A stretch of 64,000 nt of DNA, from assembly GCA_922989275.2 (NCBI GenBank), contig OV277868.1:48854216-48918215 (forward strand), in the 5' to 3' direction. A program made the position numbers and the translations under genes. The notes under the pieces are model-generated. The model was given only the letters and a program-made list of their open reading frames with translations. It searched no databases and was not told the DNA's origin. Below are positions 63,779-64,000 of the stretch, one piece after another (within the stretch, counting starts at the first letter, position 1; each line of letters starts with the position of its first letter). The stretch comes from Gari tellinella (taxonomy: Eukaryota; Mollusca; Bivalvia; Cardiida; Psammobiidae).

Positions 63779-64000
63779 AGTTTATATTAGTTTCCATTTT
63801 TAGCTCCAGTGACCCAGATATGCAACATACCGGAACCAATTCAACAACATATGTTCAGGACCTCTAGATGTTACACCATGCTAAATATCAAAGCTCAGGT
63901 CATACTGGTTTCAGAAAATAAGATGTTTAACATTTCACTATGTAAAACGGTGACCCCCAGGCGGGCCAATTTTGACCACAAGGCAACATTTAAACAATCT
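63779..64000 (+). repeat. J repeat, runs off the window
   Basis: TTTTTAGCTCCAGTGACCCA, GGACCTCTAGATGTTACACC and GGTGACCCCCAGGCGGG, as in 50.4-51.1 kb. Confidence 0.82.

Overview
This is eukaryotic DNA, most likely from a bivalve mollusc. It is AT-rich and intron-rich and is packed with interspersed repeats of the kind seen in bivalve genomes, including GGCTCACCTGG-type and GGGCAATAACTCC-type repeats and tRNA-derived SINE-like pieces. I cannot name the species from the sequence. There is no bacterial gene organisation, and nearly all short open frames lie inside repeats.

Genes. The only host genes I can support are two tandem paralogues on the minus strand. Each has six exons and encodes a secreted group III (bee-venom-type fold) phospholipase A2. 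The upstream copy, gene 2, runs 61883 to 48978 (264 aa). The downstream copy, gene 1, runs 43781 to 28495 (288 aa). All intron phases match between the copies (1,1,0,1,0). Exons 1, 2 and 5 have identical lengths in the two copies. Each exon has consensus splice sites, and the joined reading frames stay open to a stop. Positions 1-28494 hold no gene that I can see.

Repeats. The window is a mosaic of short non-autonomous elements, often nested. I name them by letter. A, B and C are about 200-260 bp, flanked by TTAA, and each carries a ~65-bp near-perfect hairpin in the middle. A cores begin CAAACAGTGTAGACCCTGA, B cores CAAACAGTTTGGATCC, and C cores TTAAAGCAGGCTGAAAGTAA. D and E have ends like CAGTAAAACCTCTCTATTA with TA flanks and carry a hairpin related to the C core. 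F and K have ends like CAGGGCTCC or CAGGGCTGCC with 6-bp target duplications. G (CAGTGCTCCCTCCC ends) and N (CAGTGGAGAAT ends) have TA flanks and often carry a B core. H is rich in TTCTAGAA with CCCTGTA ends. L, M and Q carry very long hairpins. R has AGCGACTCGCAACC ends and contains tRNA-like pol III boxes. J and U are longer bivalve-type repeats.

Layout. 1-28.4 kb: dense A/B/C/D/F/G/H mosaic plus two LINE 3' ends. 28.5-43.8 kb: PLA2 gene 1, whose large fifth intron holds a 5'-truncated LINE (33.1-34.9 kb). 43.8-48.9 kb: intergenic repeats, including a ~155-bp-arm inverted duplication. 48.98-61.9 kb: PLA2 gene 2, with minisatellites and the J and R repeats. 61.9-64 kb: D element, a SINE head, an inverted copy of a repeat found at 35 kb, and a J fragment running off the end.

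The main oddity is that the same hairpin cores recur inside element shells whose ends and target-site duplications differ (TTAA, TA, 6 bp). The arms of these cores change in step (compensatory changes), and newer elements repeatedly land in the TTAA of older ones, including at the hairpin apex.
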